Shown: positions 9,615-18,878 of the stretch, one piece after another
Layout of the letters: each line of letters opens with the position of its first letter
Position numbering within the stretch: position 1 is the stretch's first letter
Assembly: GCA_002150815.3 (NCBI GenBank)
Contig: NDFF03000140.1
Coordinates: 1-18,878, forward strand
Reading direction: 5' to 3'
From: Grammothele lineata
Taxonomy: Eukaryota > Basidiomycota > Agaricomycetes > Polyporales > Polyporaceae
DNA length: 18,878 nt
The notes under the pieces: model-generated
The model's database searches: none
The model's input: only the letters and a program-made list of their open reading frames with translations
What the model was told of the DNA's origin: nothing
Position numbers and translations under genes: made by a program

Positions 9615-10696
9615 ATGACCAACCCCGCCGACAGTTCCACGCAAACTCCCACGAACTCGACCACATGGCAAGTCCCTTCCGGTGTTGGATCAATGCTTCC
9701 GGCCGACCCCCTCAAAGGGGAAGAAGGGTACTCGGGGTGGCGCACGCTGCTGGAGACGGCGCTCGACTACGCCATGCTGACGGACATCATCGACGGCACT
9801 GAGAAGGCCCCCACGGACACCAATTCCGCCGAGTACAAGACCTGGAAGCGCAAGGATTCCGCCGCGCGCGGCTACATCCTGCGCTGCCTCAACGTGAACT
9901 TACACAAGGTGTACGAGTCCAAGAAGACATCGAAGGAGCTCTGGACAGCGCTCGAAGAAAGCTACTCGCGCACGAACTGGTCCTCGGTTGTCAACTGGAT
10001 CCTCGTCCTGATGAACAAGCTCACCATGGTCCACAAGCTCGAGGAGCACATCCAGGAGTTTCAGGAGGCCATCAGCCATCTCGCGTCAGCCAACATGTCT
10101 TTCGACATGAACGGTGCCGCAGCCGGCCTGTTCCTGGCCACCCTCGTCGACAATTCCACGGAGCCGACATCGTGGAAGACCTGGCGCTCGACCGTCGTCA
10201 TCGAGCAGAACACGCGACTCGATCAAGTCATCGCGCTCGTTCGAGCAGAACGCCGCCGCGCCCTCGGTCCCCAGTCGATGCAGGAGTCGTCAAGCACAGC
10301 CTCCGACTCCGCCCTCGCTACCGATATCGACGCCGCCTACTCTGTACTCGAGCGCGCTGCACACCAGCGCGGGAAGAAGTACTGTCGCTTTTGCGAGCGC
10401 ACCGGCAATCACGACTCGTCCGAGTGCTACTCACGCAACAAGGGGAACAAGGCTTCGGGTACGAAGAAGAGGGGAAGGGGAGCTAAGGCGAAGGAGAAGT
10501 CACATGTAGCGAAGGACAGCAGCGAGCACTCTGGGTCGGACGACGAGAACTCACATTTTGTACGTTCCGAGTCTGTTCTATTCACCCACTTCGAGAACTA
10601 TCTCCCTGGTGTGCATCCGCAAGTGTCGTCCCCCATTCCTTTCGAGATGGACTCCGCGTTCCTTGTCAGTTCGCGTCTGAAGTCCCCGAAGGCTAT
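9615..10696 (+). CDS. Copia-type retrotransposon Gag, truncated by a gypsy LTR
   Basis: The frame starts at ATG 9615 after the putative LTR and leader. Residues about 20-230 have the Ty1/Copia gag pattern: an N-terminal W/Y-containing segment with GYSGWRTLLE, then ARGYILRCLN, then SKELWTALEESY, then a long helical region. A zinc knuckle follows at C257, C260, H266, C271 (CX2CX5HX4C, one residue longer than the usual CX2CX4HX4C). Next comes a Lys/Arg/Gly-rich basic stretch (SGTKKRGRGAKAKEK) for RNA binding. The frame stays open to 11087, but from 10697 the DNA is the next element's LTR, so the rest of the polyprotein (protease, integrase, reverse transcriptase) is absent. The gene is a remnant, although no stop interrupts the gag part. 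Confidence 0.75.
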
Positions 10697-11113
10697 TGTT
10701 ACAACATTCCGGCCCGGTATTTTCTTTTCCCTTTCTCATTTCTCAATGAGCGCAACCTCTGTACCATTCGGTCCCATGGCGGTTCAACACCGCTATTGTA
10801 TATACGACTCATCGCGACTCATTCTGAGTCATCGTCTCGCGCCCCCGTCTCCATTGTTCCTCCTTTCTCGCGCAACCCATAGCTATTGTCTCACATGTAC
10901 TTATATAGTCTGGGTCTTCCTGAGGACGTTCCTCAGTTTGACCTCCTTTTCCAATCGAGGCCTCTCTCCTCACAGAACCCCCGTGTGTCGTTCGTCCTCT
11001 ACCACAGTGCTCGACTTCGCCTCTTCGGCGTACGTCTACCCAGATCCCTCGACCCTCGACCGCATGCGCTCGTCGTACGTCCCATAGGCGCCCGTGCTGG
11101 CCTCGGCGTAACA
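10697..11113 (+). mobile_element. Ty3/gypsy-type LTR inserted in the Copia gag
   Basis: The block starts TGTTACAACATTCCGG and ends GGCGTAACA, giving inverted termini TGTTAC/GTAACA, the classical TG...CA form. A TATATA-like stretch (about 10798) and a pyrimidine-rich body fit an LTR. An open gag frame starts 5 bp later. The five bases before it (10692-10696, GCTAT) would be the target duplication, but the partner copy lies outside what can be compared because the element's 3' end is missing. Confidence 0.65.
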
Positions 11114-11117
11114 TTAG

Positions 11118-12268
11118 GTCAAACTCAACTACTCGCCGACTTCTTTAAGTCCAGGCGAACACCGAACACACATAGCCACCCTGGAGTGCACCAGCGAAAG
11201 CAGACACGTCCACGACAAGGAAGACGTCGCTGACCGATACCTCCAAGAGGAACCCCGCGAGTGGAAAATCTGCCGCGAACAGCCCTGTCCACATAGACTC
11301 AGCTACGACCCAGAAGACGCAAATCGACACAAAGACTTCGAGAAACCCAGCGAAGCGAAGCGACAAAAGATCTACAGGAAACGCGGGTACCCCACAGCAT
11401 CCGGAGCCAGCAACGAACCTCCACTAGCAGACCAAAGCGCGGACAGACCTCCCTCAGCATCAGACCTTCGCAACGAACAACGCTTCATTGGACTACGGAT
11501 CATCACCTGGTCAGACACCCTTGGCTGGGTCTATACCACAGGCAAGGACGGAGTTGTACTAGATCGTGTCCAACGAGTACGAAGGAGCGCGTGGGACTCC
11601 GGAACACCTGAAAACCCCAGACGTGTACCAGAACCCCCGATCCCCACCTCAGCACCTCGCACCAGACCCTCATCCCGTCTCCCTACCCCAGTACCACGAC
11701 AGCCCACACCGGGGCCCTCGAACACTAAACCCACTCCACAACCGTCGGCACAAGGATCCCCAATCCACGCTCCCCAGCCCATACTTCCTGCAAGAACTCC
11801 GCCCCCGCCTCCTTCACCAAGCCCACCGCCTTCACCGACCCTCATCACCACTATGTCGAACACTCCAAAAGTCTCTGAACGGAAGATCCGTCCTCCGCCG
11901 GACTTCAATGGAAACCGCGAAGAGGCAGACAACTTCCTCAACTCGTGCAGAGTGTACCTGCGCCTCAACGCGCAATCCTACTCGACGGACGAAGAAAAGA
12001 TCATCTTCATCCTGTCGTACATGATAGGAGGATCGGCTGGACCATGGAAGGATGCGTTCACGACCAAGGCTTTCTCCATCAACCCGACGACGTCCCAGGA
12101 ACACGGTTTTGGCACGCTTACCGACTTTATCAAGGAGTTTAACAAGTCCTTTGAGCCATTGAACCCGGTCGACAACGCCATTGCTAAGATGAAAGCCCTG
12201 AAACAAACCGGCACAGCCGACGACTATGTCGCTGAGTTCCTTCCGCTAGCGGTCAGGTCAGGCATCGG
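11118..12268 (+). pseudogene. Ty3/gypsy Gag, 5' fragment interrupted by the foldback element
   Basis: The frame is open from 11118, immediately after an in-frame TAG at 11115, to the inserted element. The first Met is at 11853. The 245 codons before it read as protein (GLRIITWSDTLGWVYTTGKD, then a long Pro/Ser-rich linker), so the true start is unclear. From 11853 the sequence is a retrotransposon gag domain: PPPDFNGNREEADNFLNSC, IIFILSYMIGGSAGPWKDAF, FGTLTDFIKEFNKSFEP, IAKMKALKQ, DDYVAEFLPLAVRSGI. It stops at 12268, where the foldback element begins; the remaining codons to 12293 are element sequence. Gag does not resume on the other side of the foldback element, so this is a broken remnant lacking nucleocapsid and pol. 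Confidence 0.75.
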
Positions 12269-13313
12269 CACCAGTGGTCACCACTTTTTATAACAGAAAA
12301 CAGACATATGTCCTAGCAGCGTTGTTGCACGTGTCTGTGACTTGTTATGTGCCCTTGTTTTCAATTGCCTGTAGATCTGTATAGGAGGCCTGTAACGTTG
12401 TATACAGGCCTGAACACTCTGTGCATGATTGCCTGGAAATCTGTTATGAATGTAGAGACCCCTGTTAACAAATGCCTGTCAGAATGTTAACTTCTTTAGA
12501 GCTCTGTTTTAAAAAGCCTGAAAACTTGTTTCCACTCCTGTGCCCTGTTTAAAAGAGCCCAGGAACTTGTTTTCACTCCTAACCCCTGTTTAAAAGAGCC
12601 TGGGGGACTGTTTTCCCTCTTAGCAATGTTTTAAATGGTCTGTAAACTTGTTTATACTCATAGAGCACTGTTTTCAACTGCCCAGCAACTTGTTATGATG
12701 TATAGATCATCAGGGAGCTTATTAAGGCGCTTTTTTGACGTCCAAATCGGGTAGGTAGCATATCAGCCATCAATAGGGGTCAATACTGATGGGCCTCTAG
12801 CTCCCTCAATACTGCACTGATTGGGATGAAAGTAGGTGCGTTTGATAGGTATTGATGAGGGCTTTCCAACGACACCTTGGATGTTATAATTGGGTGGCTA
12901 TGCACGCAGGGATAGCGCAGATGCTACCTAGGGCAGTAGGAATGGCACCCTTGATAGCACTGTACTGGGGGATCCCCTGCTCCGATCTTGGCCGTCCAGG
13001 CGTCGTTAGAAAGGTCTATAATAGGGCTTTCTAGCGCATATTTTAGTGTGGTGATACGCGCAGTATTGGTAGAGATATGATGAAAACGGTATTTGCAGCA
13101 AAAGCGCCACCTTCCTTGCACAATATCGTGGGAATGGCTGGTCGTATCAATGAGCCCTAAGTAGATTCATACTTGGTTAATCTGTCGCTTTCTAACAAGC
13201 CCTCATACACCCTTATCGGCCAACGTTCAACCACCCTCACCTCCTCCCCAGGGCCTTATCTATTGCCTTCCCCAGCAAGATCCGGTACAGATATCACCAA
13301 GCAGTTTGTTGCA
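12269..13313 (+). repeat. Left inverted arm of the foldback element
   Basis: It pairs with 14832-13788. The three mismatches seen are at about 12300 (A vs T), about 12395 (C vs T, a CpG-to-TpG type change) and about 12779 (T vs G). Everything else I compared was identical. Confidence 0.9.
12350..12710 (+). repeat. Subterminal degenerate tandem repeats, about 41-bp period
   Basis: Roughly nine imperfect units follow a pattern close to CTGTTTTAAA, then GCCTG, then AACTTGTTT, then CACTCCT. The clearest units start at about 12503, 12546, 12587, 12628 and 12669; the outer ones are more diverged. The mirror set is at 14391-14751. Subterminal repeats of this kind often bind the transposase in DNA transposons. 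Confidence 0.65.
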
Positions 13314-13787
13314 CCTTGTAGAGCATACCTAAAAGTTCCGATTCTGAGTGAATTGTGTATGTAGACCCTCCGGTAATGGCGGTATTTGGTACATACCAAT
13401 ACTACTTCAAAACAGTTGTTTCATCCAGATCACTACTTCCCCATTATATAGCCTTCAAACTACAATCAGAAAGGGTCAGTTTTGTCAGTCTAAAGATGCT
13501 TCAACCATGAAAAGTGTTATCGGCCACAGGTTTCTCATTCTAGACCCTTATCAGTACCCAGTGGCTTATCACCCTTCTAGAACTGATTTACCACTCATCC
13601 AGTCATGATCAGCTCCTACAACTACATCCATGTGTAGTAGTAGTAAATACGAGTCTGATGCAAAAAGAACCATGTAATTTGGTGAAGATTTGAATGAGCT
13701 GTGAGGAAAAGAGTGGTAGGTGCCTTAGGATGTCATGCTATGCAGTATCAGTGCACACACTTGCTTGAGCTGTGCTATGCACATATC
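13314..13787. other. Unpaired centre of the foldback element
   Basis: This 474-bp AT-richer spacer separates the arms. It contains an 86-codon frame (13348-13608) with no recognisable features and a short CTACATCCATGTGTAG palindrome near 13623. I see no gene here. Confidence 0.6.
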
Positions 13788-14832
13788 TGCAACAAACTGC
13801 TTGGTGATATCTGTACCGGATCTTGCTGGGGAAGGCAATAGATAAGGCCCTGGGGAGGAGGTGAGGGTGGTTGAACGTTGGCCGATAAGGGTGTATGAGG
13901 GCTTGTTAGAAAGCGACAGATTAACCAAGTATGAATCTACTTAGGGCTCATTGATACGACCAGCCATTCCCACGATATTGTGCAAGGAAGGTGGCGCTTT
14001 TGCTGCAAATACCGTTTTCATCATATCTCTACCAATACTGCGCGTATCACCACACTAAAATATGCGCTAGAAAGCCCTATTATAGACCTTTCTAACGACG
14101 CCTGGACGGCCAAGATCGGAGCAGGGGATCCCCCAGTACAGTGCTATCAAGGGTGCCATTCCTACTGCCCTAGGTAGCATCTGCGCTATCCCTGCGTGCA
14201 TAGCCACCCAATTATAACATCCAAGGTGTCGTTGGAAAGCCCTCATCAATACCTATCAAACGCACCTACTTTCATCCCAATCAGTGCAGTATTGAGGGAG
14301 CTAGAGGCCCATCAGTATTGCCCCCTATTGATGGCTGATATGCTACCTACCCGATTTGGACGTCAAAAAAGCGCCTTAATAAGCTCCCTGATGATCTATA
14401 CATCATAACAAGTTGCTGGGCAGTTGAAAACAGTGCTCTATGAGTATAAACAAGTTTACAGACCATTTAAAACATTGCTAAGAGGGAAAACAGTCCCCCA
14501 GGCTCTTTTAAACAGGGGTTAGGAGTGAAAACAAGTTCCTGGGCTCTTTTAAACAGGGCACAGGAGTGGAAACAAGTTTTCAGGCTTTTTAAAACAGAGC
14601 TCTAAAGAAGTTAACATTCTGACAGGCATTTGTTAACAGGGGTCTCTACATTCATAACAGATTTCCAGGCAATCATGCACAGAGTGTTCAGGCCTGTATA
14701 CAATGTTACAGGCCTCCTATACAGATCTACAGGCAATTGAAAACAAGGGCACATAACAAGTCACAGACACGTGCAACAACGCTGCTAGGACATATGTCTG
14801 TATTCTGTTATAAAAAGTGGTGACCACTGGTG
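13788..14832 (-). repeat. Right inverted arm of the foldback element
   Basis: It is the reverse complement of 12269-13313. Its outer end is GTGACCACTGGTG at 14832. The retrotransposon gag broken by the left arm does not continue after it. Confidence 0.9.
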
Positions 14833-15514
14833 GGAGCGCTCTACCGCGTGCTCTGAGCACTGTACGTCCTTTGCGTTTCCTCGTCCTCCCCCTCGTCCTC
14901 CCCCTCGTCCCCCCTCTCGTCCTCGTCCTCCTTCCCCTCTGTCCGTCTAAGTGTCCTCAACGTTTGCCGGCGCAACGTCACACCTTACATACGCACACAG
15001 GAGACGGAGAAATTAGGTCGCAATATGGTCGTGGGCATCATGGTACGTCGTCCCTCCCCTCTTCCACACATCATCGGCATCCCAGCAAGACACGTCCCCT
15101 ACGTCCTCCGCATGTCTCGTCCTGGTTTAGCGATCTGGCCCTCCCTGCGATGAACGCCATTCGGTCTTCATTTGCGGGAGGTATCTCGATTATGCTCCTG
15201 CTTCTGCAGTTGAGATATCGAAGCCGGGTACTGATCCCCCGCAGGCCTGCGGGTTCACAGCACGTCAAGCTGTCCCTCGTCATCCCGTCGGACCCGCAAA
15301 CGGACTTGCGCATACAGTGCACAATGTCCTCTCCGGCCCCCGGTGTCCTTGGCCCGACCGTGTTCCTTCCGGGAGGCTCATTGTCCCGGTTCTTTGTCTT
15401 GACGCAGTGGCCCCAAGGCCCAACCCATGTAAGTCGCGACGCGCCCCGCTGACAAGTGGCTTTCCTACCTCTACCTCTCTCCACACCACCTCTCACCTAT
15501 CACGCCAGCTCACG
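14833..15514 (+). other. Region between the foldback element and the KDZ gene
   Basis: It holds a pyrimidine-rich simple repeat (14880-14941, CTCGTCCTCCCC units) and a perfect 16-bp palindrome, CCCGCAGGCCTGCGGG, at 15238-15253. TATCTC (15182) and GAGATA (15212) form a further inverted pair. A frame at 14817-15452 is open but low complexity and I do not accept it as a gene. GTAAGT at 15429 with CCAG at 15505-15508 could be a 5'-UTR intron of the KDZ gene. The end of the KDZ element may lie in this region, but I could not place it. Confidence 0.4.
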
Positions 15515-18500
15515 ATGTCGGGTCCTGGACGGAAGCGAGCACCGAAGCCGCTTCGCACGAGGCCCAAATTCGTTCGTGATCCAGGAAAACCCCTTGCGGT
15601 AGGCATGCCTACGGAGGCCGTTCGCTCGACGGGCACAACCACGCACTACCTGTCACCGACGAAGACCGGCATTTCGAAAGATTTCCCCCCGATACCACCA
15701 CCCCCTTCCGAACTTCAGCCTAGCGCTCCCAGTACCTCTGACGACTTCGCGATAGACGACTTCGCGATGGACGTTGACACGGTGGATCTCGCTGGCCCTT
15801 CAAACCCGGTAATGCCTCAACAGACTGCGCATGATGCTGCATCACCCGCCGCTGGCACATCCACGTCCACTGCGCCTCTCGCCTCTGCTACCGCCCGCAC
15901 CAAGACTACGTCAAGCACCTCGAAGGAGACAGGAAAGAATGGAAAGAAGCCGGCGGAAGCCAACAACACCATCGTACGTTGACCACCCAGCTGCTGTCGA
16001 CGCGACTAACATTAGTATTAGCCTCCTAGCAAGACGATGCGAGAGTTCATCCAAAACTGGTCTCAAAAGCTACTCAACGTGTTGTACCGCCACGAGGTCG
16101 ACCCCAACATCGGGAAACGTTGTCCAGAATGTCACGAGTGGCCTGCGTATTATCGCTGCCCCGACTGCCTCCACCGCCCTCTATTCTGCGCTCCGTGCGC
16201 GGTGGGCCTCCATTCCCGCACCCCACTCCATCGCATCGAGCGTTGGAACGGCTCCCACTTCGTTCCTCATCCCTTGAGCAAGCTTGGGCTGGTGGTTGAA
16301 CTTGGCCACGGCGGTCGGCGCTGCCCCAACACGGACACCAAAGCCAAGGCCAAGCAGTCTCGCCTGACAGTAGTCGACACCACTGGCGTACAGGACCTCA
16401 ACGTACGGTACTGTCATTGCCCGAGAACTGCGGAAGAGCATCCTGTGCAGCTATGGGGTGTTGGTCTCTGGCCGGGCACGTTCCAGAGAACCCAAACCGT
16501 CTTCACCGCGCCGTGCCTGCGATTCTATAACCGCCTCGCCCTTCAGGCCAAGACCTCCGCCCAAGACTTCTGGAAGACACTGCGTCGTTTGACCAACTTC
16601 GCGTTCGCGGACGAGGTGCCCGTGAGTCGCGCGTTTTTGTCATATTACCTTTGATTGACCTTTATTTCAAGAACCGCTACCGGGAACTGATGACCGCCCA
16701 TCGTCAGTGGTCATATCTTAGCACTTTGCAGCGTTCTGGTTTGCAGCCAAAGGAGAAACTGCGTGCGGGCTCGACCGCGGTTCGATGCCCTGCTTGTCCG
16801 CAACCCGGCATCAACATGGACCCGGACTGGAAGGATCGACCGGCAGACGAGCAATACAAGGACGCTCTCTTCATCGCGAAAGATGGTAATTTTGTGCTGT
16901 GCCAGCACGACAAGAAGCTCGACGAAGACGACCCGTCCCTTCTCGACGGCGCCGCTTACTTCGTCGACAACCAGAAGCACAAAGATTACAAGAAGAGGCA
17001 CAAGAAGGACAAGGACGTCAACAAAGAGGTAAATCCATTCGCATTCTCCCCGTAACCTGCGCTCATCGTCCGAAAGACGGGCATTTGCAGTGATTTCAAG
17101 GCTACAAGCCCAATCAAGGCAGGATGCTACGACGGCAAGAAGAAATCTGGTCTTATCACCGTGGTCTGCGCGCGTCATGGTTATGCGCTTCCGTGCGGCA
17201 CTCTCGACATCGAAAAGGGTGAAACGTATGTTCGCATCCTCTGCGTAATGTGTTCTGTGCACTTACTTTTTCCAGGAATGCTGATGTCGACTTTGCCACC
17301 ATCAATGCGGTGTCTACTTGGATGGTTCTGATCCTCTTCTTCTTCTCGTACGATGTGAACTGCATCTATGCGGTGAATTGGCTCATACATTTGGCGAAGA
17401 TGGTCGGACTTCCCAAGGTGTGGCCGGCCATCCGCCGGCTTATTCCTAAGTTTCACGCCCCCGCCCACAACGGCAACTGCCGTTACCTCAACTCGTTCTA
17501 CTACACGCCCGGAGTAGGTATGACAGACGGCGAAGAGCCCGAACGCCGGTGGGGCATCATGTATCCCGTCGGGCGTTTCATCCGGGAGATGACGGGCGGT
17601 CACCGTCAGGATACCCTAAACATGCATTATGGGGACATCAACACGACCAAGACGTTCAACATCAGTGAGTTATCTTCTGCGAAGATGTTTCGTGATACTT
17701 ACATTGATTCGCAGACAAGAGGATCATGAAGCTGTGGCAGACTGCGTGCGAGTGGTCCGGCAAAAGCAAGGCAGAGCTCGAACAGCTCGAGGAATCTGTC
17801 ACAGCGCGCTCGCTCCCACTCGACGCCTGGAAAGAGCGGGAGAAGGTATTTCAAGCGCAGCTCAACGACCCGACCGTCGACCGCAAGAAGATCAAGAATC
17901 CGTACGAACCAGATAGCGGTAAAGGTGTGTAGGAAAGTCCCTTTGCGACTTCCTCATTGACGTGCTTCCCAGAACCCATGCTCAAGGACCTGAAGAAGAA
18001 GTACAAGCACGTCGACATCAAGGTCGACAATCCGCGTAAACGCCGTCGGACTGCGTTGGGCAAGGCCACTGGCCCCACCGTCACGTTGCTCGCCGGTCTA
18101 TACTTGCAAGCCTTAGACATCGAGCGTGATCAGTGCGTATTTCCGAAGAACGTGTACTCTATTGACATTCACTGACAATCCTGCTAGGGCATCGCTCAAG
18201 CCTTCGAAGACGATGGGCGACTTGGATGACGACGAGAACGGCTACGACGACAATGAGGACGTCATCGACGAAGCTCGCGAGAAAACAGAAGCGAAGATCG
18301 CGTGCTGGATGGAAAACCACGACAGTCTCATGGGCGAGACGATCTCGCGGCTGCAAAAGAAGTACCCCGACGCGCAATGGCCACCTTTCTACGAGGACGA
18401 ATGCGACGTCGCCGATATCGTACTCCCTTGGCCGAGCACATATCCTCCAGAAGTCCTCACCGATCCCGAGTGTTCTGCCGCGGTAGCTGCGGAGCGAGAA

Positions 18501-18878
18501 ATCCGGCGCGTGCAACTCGGCAAGGCCCTCGCCGGTGTACGTCTCAAGCTCGGTCTGAAGTCTTTCCTCTGGCAGCAAACTGCCGGGACGTTCGGGCAGA
18601 TCTCGAAGACCCGTAACGGCAAGAGCCTCGCCAACGCCGACCAGGAAATCAAGGAGTACAGGGAGGCGTATCAGCGTGTTCGCAAGCGGCTAATGGTCAT
18701 CGCCGACGACACCGACGAAGAGAACTATCCTCCTCTTACAGCGGCCGACTGCACACAACTCAACCTCTACCACAAGGACCGTAAGCCCGGACAAAAGAAG
18801 AAGGAACTCTCTTGGATTTGGAAGACGCGCGTCCACGTCGGAGGGGACGTCGACGTCTACGAGGCAGAAGGCGGGTCT
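15515..18878 (+). CDS. KDZ transposase with N-terminal CxC2 cysteine cluster (3' end outside window)
   Basis: Exons: 15515-15973, 16022-16621, 16672-17028, 17077-17225, 17276-17664, 17715-17918, 17973-18132, 18188-18878+ (1003 codons, no internal stop). The order is a Pro/Ser/Thr-rich, basic N-terminus (1-155), then a CxC2-type zinc cluster (C187, C190, C199, C202, C209, C212, H217, H223) followed by the associated domain with CPRTAEEHPVQLWGVGLWPG. Next is VVCARHG, then the KDZ catalytic region with candidate acidic residues D527 (VDF), D548 (SYDVNC) and E608 (MTDGEEPERRW). IPKFHAPAHNGNC and HRQDTLNMHYGDIN complete the family signature. After that comes a charged helical tail. KDZ (Kyakuja-Dileera-Zisupton) enzymes move DNA transposons by an RNase H-fold D-D-E mechanism. 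Introns are 48-55 bp. Introns 2 and 3 end in AAG. An uninterrupted frame with the family motifs suggests a young copy. Confidence 0.88.

Larger units (their letters stand above)
12269..14832. mobile_element. Foldback-type element with 1-kb inverted arms, non-autonomous
   Basis: This 2564-bp element begins CACCAGTGGTCACCACTTTT and ends with its reverse complement. The arms are 12269-13313 and 13788-14832, equal in length (1045 bp) with no net indel, and position i pairs with 27101-i throughout. Only three mismatches were found. The 474-bp centre is unrelated. No transposase is encoded: the short frames present are mirrored in both arms and have no family features. The termini contain an inner palindrome (AGTGGT-C-ACCACT). 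The flanks carry GG on both sides, which could be a 2-bp target duplication, too short to be convincing. The long near-perfect arms, subterminal tandem repeats and lack of coding capacity match foldback or long-TIR non-autonomous DNA transposons. The superfamily is not decided. Confidence 0.85.

Noticed and set aside
11531..11968. 145-codon Gly-rich minus-strand frame
   Set aside because: It is the antisense of the Pro-rich linker of the gypsy Gag.
13173..13928. Mirrored frames (MVNLSLSNKPSYTLIG... on + at 13173 and on - at 13928; MQGRWRFCC... on - at 13121 and on + at 13980)
   Set aside because: They are the same chance frames seen twice because the arms are inverted copies; they have no start context, family features or splice partners.
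12269..14832. Reading the foldback element as a CRISPR-like or satellite array
   Set aside because: The repeats in the arms are contiguous degenerate tandem units without spacers, in a fungal context, and the main structure is one long inverted repeat.
14817..15452. 211-codon frame before the KDZ gene
   Set aside because: It begins in the foldback arm and runs through a pyrimidine-rich simple repeat; no domain is recognisable.
16711..17262. 183-codon minus-strand frame inside the KDZ gene
   Set aside because: It is antisense to exons with clear KDZ family motifs; the Val/Leu-rich content mirrors GC-rich codons on the other strand.

Overview
The window is nuclear DNA from a fungus, very probably a mushroom-forming basidiomycete (Agaricomycetes). 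Three things point there. The genes are cut by many 45-66 bp GT-AG introns. An open KDZ transposase gene carrying a CxC2 cysteine cluster is present, a family characteristic of these fungi. A 2-oxoglutarate/Fe(II) dioxygenase of a type expanded in the same fungi is also present. No tRNA, rRNA or CRISPR array was seen.

Layout. (1) 2-388: the 3' end of a GC-rich open frame built from a tandem 174-bp (58-codon) repeat. (2) About 390-9187: a visibly AT-richer, intron-dense island of three genes. They are a 12-exon gene (683-3647, +) ending in a 2OG-Fe(II) dioxygenase domain; a 6-exon gene (5040-3793, -) for a 325-aa protein of no family I recognise; and a 24-exon gene (5710-9239, +) for a 775-aa protein with a basic/acidic AT-hook-bearing N-terminal half and an unrecognised folded C-terminal half. 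The first two genes converge tail to tail. The second and third diverge from a 669-bp intergenic region. The exon models were built by hand from splice consensus and frame continuity. All three close without internal stops, but one junction in the first gene is doubtful.

(3) About 9188-12268: nested GC-rich retrotransposon debris. A Copia-type LTR and gag are broken by a Ty3/gypsy-type LTR (10697-11113, TGTTAC...GTAACA) and its gag frame. The gypsy gag is broken in turn by (4) 12269-14832, a foldback element with two 1045-bp inverted arms that match everywhere I compared them except at three bases, around a 474-bp unrelated centre. It holds no recognisable transposase. (5) 15515-18878+: an open KDZ transposase gene in 8 exons (1003 codons seen), which runs off the window end.

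How the parts relate. The retroelements and the foldback element form a nested insertion stack. The KDZ transposase is the only potentially active transposase gene visible. The AT-rich island is the least explained part. A DNA/RNA- or protein-modifying-type dioxygenase sits beside two orphan genes, one with a chromatin-like tail encoded by 20 small symmetric exons. Whether the three work together is inference from proximity and shared composition only.
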